A stretch of DNA of 17,496 nt from Oscillospiraceae bacterium. GTDB taxonomy: Bacteria > Bacillota > Clostridia > Oscillospirales > Ruminococcaceae. The notes under the pieces are model-generated. The model was not told the DNA's origin. It saw only the letters and a list, made by a program, of their open reading frames with translations, and did not search any database. Location of the stretch: contig SFFD01000027.1 of the NCBI GenBank assembly GCA_004556975.1, positions 1 through 17,496 of the forward strand. Direction: 5' to 3'. Made by a program: the position numbers and the translations under genes. Below, one piece after another: positions 14,832 to 17,496 of this stretch (position 1 is its first letter; every line of letters begins with the position of its first letter).

Positions 14832-15214
14832 ATGCTCACCTCCGGCGAATAAACGTCAAGGACGAAAGCTTCGTTTGCCTTTGCGGCGGAATTTGCCGCC
14901 TTTGCTCCCCGCGCCCTAAAGCCGGCGGCAAGCTCGCGGTCGTCGCAAAGGTCACAGATAAGCGACGCAAAGCCGAATATGAATGCGCCGCCCACCAGGG
15001 CGTCGCTGTACGGAACCTCGTCCTCCGGCGAAGCAAGCACCGGCAAAGCCTTCATTTCGTCTTTGCCTTCGGCGCGGCGAATGCTCTGTTCGGTTTCAAA
15101 AAGCTCCGCCATAAGCGCGTTTGCCCAATCTACGGCAAAGGCCGCAAGATAGGGCGCGGTGTTGCTCTCTCCGCAAAGGGAGAGGGCGCTTTTGAAAATT
15201 TTACTGACTGTCAT
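14828..15214 (-). CDS. phage head-tail adaptor-like protein
   Basis: A 128-residue helical protein. The stretch MKALPVLASPEDEVPYSDALVGGAFIFGFASLICDLCDD (about 67-105) is the pattern seen in a widespread phage connector family, often written P-x-L-x-S-x-D-D-E-x-P-Y-x-D followed by a hydrophobic helix. Such proteins form the ring under the portal. The start is the ATG at 15214, because AGGAG precedes it; a longer frame to 15241 would include the ribosome site. It is the first gene of a unit driven by the element at 15261-15301 and is coupled to the 626-residue gene by ATGA. Confidence 0.65.
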   Translation of the reverse strand: MTVSKIFKSALSLCGESNTAPYLAAFAVDWANALMAELFETEQSIRRAEGKDEMKALPVLASPEDEVPYSDALVGGAFIFGFASLICDLCDDRELAAGFRARGAKAANSAAKANEAFVLDVYSPEVSI

Positions 15215-15260
15215 ATTTCTCCTTTCTGCCTGCCGGCGCAAAAGCGGCTTTTTTCGCCCG

Positions 15261-15301
15261 GCAAGACAATAATAGCGCGCCGCCGCGCAAATTTGTGATG
15301 A
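15261..15301 (-). promoter_or_regulatory. shared phage-module promoter-like element, copy A
   Basis: Read leftward: the block TCATCACAAATTTGCG (15301-15286), 11 unlike bases, then TATTATTGTCTTGC (15274-15261). Copy B at 17410-17450 has the same 16 bases, the same 11-base gap, and 12 of 14 matches in the second block. TATTAT at 15274-15269 is a fair -10; the -35 place (CACAAA) is not sigma-A-like. CACAAATTTGCG is a near-perfect dyad with a CAAATTTG core and would suit a dimeric activator. It lies about 50 bases before the adaptor gene. Confidence 0.7.
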
Positions 15302-15326
15302 AACTTAAAAATTTCGGCTTTGGAAG

Positions 15327-15442
15327 GGCAAAAGCGGAATGGGGCGGCGAACCGAGCGTGAGCGAGAGCGCCGCCCAAAAGAGGGCGCTTTGTGCACGGT
15401 GCGCCGCACCGCGCCTTTGCCGCCCCATTTGTGCCTTTTGCC
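15327..15442. repeat. nested palindromic element between the two phage units
   Basis: The outer arms at 15327-15348 and 15419-15442 are inverted repeats with a few mismatches (GGCAAAAG...AATGGGGCGGC). Inside lie the third copy of the 33-base repeat and a CGGTGCG/CGCACCG palindrome like the one in the composite repeat at 535-780. This explains most of the gap between 15215 and 15502. No gene is seen here. Confidence 0.6.
15343..15375 (+). repeat. 33-base palindromic dispersed repeat, copy 3
   Basis: Identical to 2035-2067 and 10727-10759, but located inside the phage module between its two transcription units. Confidence 0.9.
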
Positions 15443-15476
15443 GCCGACCTGCGAAAAAAGCGCCGAAGCGGCCCGC

Positions 15477-15504
15477 AAAAAAAGCGCCCACGGGCGCTTT
15501 TTTT
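15477..15504 (-). terminator. terminator of the first phage unit
   Basis: GCGCCC (15484-15489) and GGGCGC (15492-15497) form a stem with A's on the left (U's in the leftward transcript) and T's on the right. The stop codon of the coiled-coil gene overlaps it. It is almost the same in sequence as the one at 12922-12950. Confidence 0.9.
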
Positions 15505-15910
15505 AAAGCACGTTTGCGTATTTGCGGCGAAGCGCGTTAAGGCGGGCGGCATATGTTTCATAGTCCTTTTCGCTGCCCTGGGTATAGGCTTCTGTAAGCT
15601 TTGCCATGGCACGGTCGCGCTCCGCAATTAAATTTTCGCGCCCCGTTTCGTAATCCGCGGCGCCGCGGCGAAAGGCGGAACGCACCGCTCCGCCGGAAAG
15701 ACCCTGCGCCGCCGCCACCTGGGGAAGGCGCTTTACCGCAAAGCGGTTTTCAACGTACTTTCTGCGAAGCGCGGCGGCGGCGTCCTCCTTCTCCTCTGCG
15801 GCGGAACGCTCAAAGGTTTCCTTCCGCCTGTTAAGGGCGTTTTCAAACCTTTCGTCAAGCAGCCTTAACTGCTCGTTGTAATCGTTTAACTTTCGGTTTC
15901 TGTCCGTCAA
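15503..15910 (-). CDS. phage virion-associated coiled-coil protein
   Basis: A 135-residue charged protein. Residues 1-50 and 95-133 look like alpha-helical coiled coils rich in Glu, Arg, Leu and Ala. Between them LPQVAAAQGLSGGAVRSAF (about 62-80) matches a motif I know from unnamed proteins beside the capsid gene in phages of Clostridia (LPxxLAAQGxSGG). The TTG start at 15910 follows AAGGGGG with 8 bases between. It lies 82 bases after the capsid gene in the same unit and is followed by a terminator. A role as inner-head, ejection or scaffold-like protein is possible but unproven. Confidence 0.6.
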   Translation of the reverse strand: MTDRNRKLNDYNEQLRLLDERFENALNRRKETFERSAAEEKEDAAAALRRKYVENRFAVKRLPQVAAAQGLSGGAVRSAFRRGAADYETGRENLIAERDRAMAKLTEAYTQGSEKDYETYAARLNALRRKYANVL

Positions 15911-15954
15911 AAATATAACCCCCTTTTACTTACGGTTGGCAAGGCGGCGGAAAA

Positions 15955-15971
15955 GCGCGGCAAAGCCGCGC
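15955..15971 (-). terminator. possible weak terminator or processing hairpin after the capsid gene
   Basis: GCGCGGC and GCCGCGC pair perfectly around a 3-base loop, followed leftward by only four T's. It may lower expression of the coiled-coil gene relative to the capsid gene rather than end transcription. Confidence 0.4.
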
Positions 15972-15992
15972 CTCCGTCAAAAAAGCTTTTGC

Positions 15993-17090
15993 TTATACCG
16001 CCACGTCCTGGGTTGCCGCCGCAAGGTCAGAGGTAAAGGCGCCGTCTTTGATTGCCACCGCCTTAAGGACGGCGCTGCCGCCGGCAAAGCCGGAAAGGTC
16101 AACCGTGGCGCTGCCGCCCACGGCCTTTACCGCGGAAGAGGAATAGCGGGGGTCGGTGCCATCGGTGGTGTAAAGAATAAAGTCCGCGCCGGAAGAAGCG
16201 ATTGTCTCTTTTTTGGTGCTTGCGGCATAGGTAAAGGCGGGCGCCGCCTGCTGCGCGCCGGAGGCAACCGCGGCATATACGCCGTCGCAGCGGCCGCCGA
16301 GAACAAAGGCGTCATAGATGAACCTGCCCTCAAGCAGCGCGCCGTTAATGCCGGCGGGGTTCTCCTTCACAAAGTAATCCTGCACCTTTTTGGGCTGGAT
16401 TACGGAATTTTTGTGGGTGATGATGAAATAGCAGGTCTTGTCGCCCTTTTTAAGATAGTCGTCGGGCACGACAACAACCTGGGCGCCCATAAAGGTGCCG
16501 ATGGCGCCCTTTACAAGGGCGCTTTTTGCAAGGCTTTCAACCCCGATGAACTGACTGGAAAGGCGAAGCGCGCCGAAGCAGCTCCAGCCGATGAAGATAA
16601 AGCGCCCGTCTGCGGGAACGTTTTTGTTGCTCATGGCGACCATTCCGTCAGAAAGCTTCTGCGCAATATTTTCGGAAGTGGGTGCGGCGTCAAGGGCAAC
16701 AATTTTGCCCGCATAGTCGGCAAAGCGCCCAAGGGCGTATTTGTCCATTTCGGGAATGGCCTGCTCGTTCATTTCGATGGAAAGAATGCGGGAAGCTTCC
16801 TTTGCGCCCATCTGCTCGGAGTTGTTGCCCTTGTCAATGGTGATGGAAAAGCTTCTGTCGCGGGTGAGCATAAGCTCCTGCATGGTGTCCTGAAGCTCGG
16901 TGGGAGTGCCGTAGCGGCTTGTGCCGGTGCGCTGATAGTCGGCAAGGCTCTGGGTCACCGGGGTATAGACGTTGAGGGTTTTTACTCCGGTGAAGTCATA
17001 GTCCTTGTTGGTGGTTCCGTCAACGACGGAACGAAGTGTGAATGCGTTTGCGATTTCTTTTGAATATTTGGCTGCAAGATTGATTGCCAT
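15993..17090 (-). CDS. phage major capsid protein with C-terminal Ig-like domain
   Basis: A 365-residue coat protein of the P22/HK97-fold type common in phages of Firmicutes. The start AINLAAKYSKEIANAFTL, then TNKDYDFTGVKTLNVYTPVT, DYQRTGTSRYGTPTELQDT, and LTRDRSFSITIDKGNNSEQM (about 74-94), are its hallmarks. DKYALGRFADYAG and the VKGAIGTFMGAQVVVVPDDYL stretch belong to the core. From about residue 282 a separate domain follows with YTTDGTDPRYSS (307-318), the signature of CHB_HEX_C/Ig-like folds, probably a surface decoration. The ATG at 17090 follows GGAGG. It is the main gene of the first phage unit; portal and terminase genes would be expected beyond the right edge. Confidence 0.88.
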   Translation of the reverse strand: MAINLAAKYSKEIANAFTLRSVVDGTTNKDYDFTGVKTLNVYTPVTQSLADYQRTGTSRYGTPTELQDTMQELMLTRDRSFSITIDKGNNSEQMGAKEASRILSIEMNEQAIPEMDKYALGRFADYAGKIVALDAAPTSENIAQKLSDGMVAMSNKNVPADGRFIFIGWSCFGALRLSSQFIGVESLAKSALVKGAIGTFMGAQVVVVPDDYLKKGDKTCYFIITHKNSVIQPKKVQDYFVKENPAGINGALLEGRFIYDAFVLGGRCDGVYAAVASGAQQAAPAFTYAASTKKETIASSGADFILYTTDGTDPRYSSSAVKAVGGSATVDLSGFAGGSAVLKAVAIKDGAFTSDLAAATQDVAV

Positions 17091-17409
17091 AAAAAATTTC
17101 CTCCATAATTTAAAATTTATTTTTATTTGTTGCTCTTGTTCGCGGTTTGTACTGCGCCCTGTGCGCCGGGCGCGCTTTTTTGCCTGACCGGCAGGGACTT
17201 TTGCGGATTTTCAAAGAAGCCGCGGCGCTTTTTCACCTTAATATATTTGAAAAGCGCCCATTGAAAAAGCCGCATAATAGTCCGCCGCGGCAAAGCCGAA
17301 AGCGCCGCCGGGGCTGCGCTTCGCCCTTTTTGCGGAAAACATAAGCCGAAAAAATCGGGTGCATGGGGGCTTGCTCCGAAAAGGGCGGCGCGAACCGTTT
17401 TTTCAAACC
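17091..17409 (-). other. long leader of the capsid gene
   Basis: About 320 bases separate the shared element at 17410-17450 from the capsid ATG. Apart from the doubtful 50-codon frame it has GC-rich hairpins, such as GCGCCC/GGGCGC near 17154-17173, which has T's only on the rightward side. I see no known RNA family. A long leader before a capsid gene could serve to regulate its translation. Confidence 0.35.
17123..17275 (-). CDS. possible small basic protein upstream of the capsid gene
   Basis: A 50-codon frame from the ATG at 17275, starting MRLFQWALFKYIKVKKRRGF and ending 32 bases before the capsid gene. It is rich in Lys and Arg and has no recognised relatives. It lies inside the leader between the shared promoter-like element and the capsid start. 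The ribosome site is weak. It may be only part of an untranslated leader. Confidence 0.25.
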   Translation of the reverse strand: MRLFQWALFKYIKVKKRRGFFENPQKSLPVRQKSAPGAQGAVQTANKSNK

Positions 17410-17450
17410 GCAAGGCAATATTACCATTTCAATACGCAAATTTGTGATGA
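17410..17450 (-). promoter_or_regulatory. shared phage-module promoter-like element, copy B
   Basis: Read leftward: TCATCACAAATTTGCG (17450-17435), 11 bases unlike copy A, then TAATATTGCCTTGC (17423-17410). TAATAT at 17423-17418 would be the -10. Spacing is the same as in copy A to the base. It precedes the capsid unit. Confidence 0.7.
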
Positions 17451-17496
17451 TATTTTGCGATTTTAAGAAAATTTACTAAAAATTTTGCAAAAAGGG

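Noticed and set aside
15936..17063. 375-codon rightward frame opposite the capsid gene
   Set aside because: It is the antisense shadow of the capsid gene, has no family features, and no ribosome site or context supports it.
17123..17413. 96-codon frame upstream of the capsid gene
   Set aside because: Its TTG start would lie inside the second block of the shared promoter-like element, so the transcript would lack it. Only the inner 50-codon version remains possible.
1..17496. CRISPR arrays, tRNA or rRNA genes, transposases
   Set aside because: No regularly spaced repeats with spacers, no cloverleaf or rRNA sequence, and no transposase motifs were seen.

Overview
The window looks like chromosome from a gut-type Clostridia bacterium (Firmicutes). 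An Oscillospirales or Christensenellales relative is my guess, not a proof. The support is the gene set: TmcAL, DUF1653, DUF1292, TcdA with an upstream 6S RNA, NifS/NifU/Rrf2, and MreBCD followed by PBP2. Base composition is fairly GC-rich, start codons are often TTG or GTG, and the intergenic palindromes are of a kind I recognise from this group. The first ~530 bases are clearly AT-richer and may be acquired DNA or a badly joined contig end.

Layout. 1-530: a leftward truncated ABC-ATPase-like gene behind a near-consensus promoter and a long structured leader. 535-780: a composite intergenic repeat. 811-3290 (+): tmcAL, a cysteine-rich protein translationally coupled to a papain-fold-like protein, then a DUF1653 protein and a terminator. 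3381-4287 (-): tcdA preceded by a 6S RNA. 4356-4960 (-): two tandem acidic DUF1292 proteins with their own promoter. 5239-7512 (+): nifS, nifU, terminator, then an Rrf2/IscR-type regulator with its own promoter. 7692-12843 (+): mreB, a 560-base repeat-filled gap, mreC, mreD and mrdA (PBP2), closed by a terminator.

12929-17496 (-) is a phage-derived structural module. In transcription order it holds a P22/HK97-type major capsid protein with a C-terminal Ig-like domain, a coiled-coil virion protein, a head-tail adaptor-like protein and a large stabilisation/tail-hub-like protein. It is split into two units, each ending in an intrinsic terminator. Each unit is preceded by the same bipartite promoter-like element: a 16-base identical block, 11 unlike bases, then a 14-base block with 12 identities. 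This shared element is the most interesting signal in the window. It suggests a dedicated factor co-activating the phage genes. A 33-base palindromic repeat found twice in host intergenic DNA also lies inside the phage module, and both phage terminators are of the same GCGCC type as the host one after the DUF1653 gene. Together these hint that the module is an old resident.

How the genes work together: nifS and nifU form a minimal Fe-S assembly pair with a likely Fe-S-sensing regulator next door. mreBCD and mrdA form the rod-elongation machinery. tmcAL and tcdA both modify tRNA anticodon loops but lie in separate operons.
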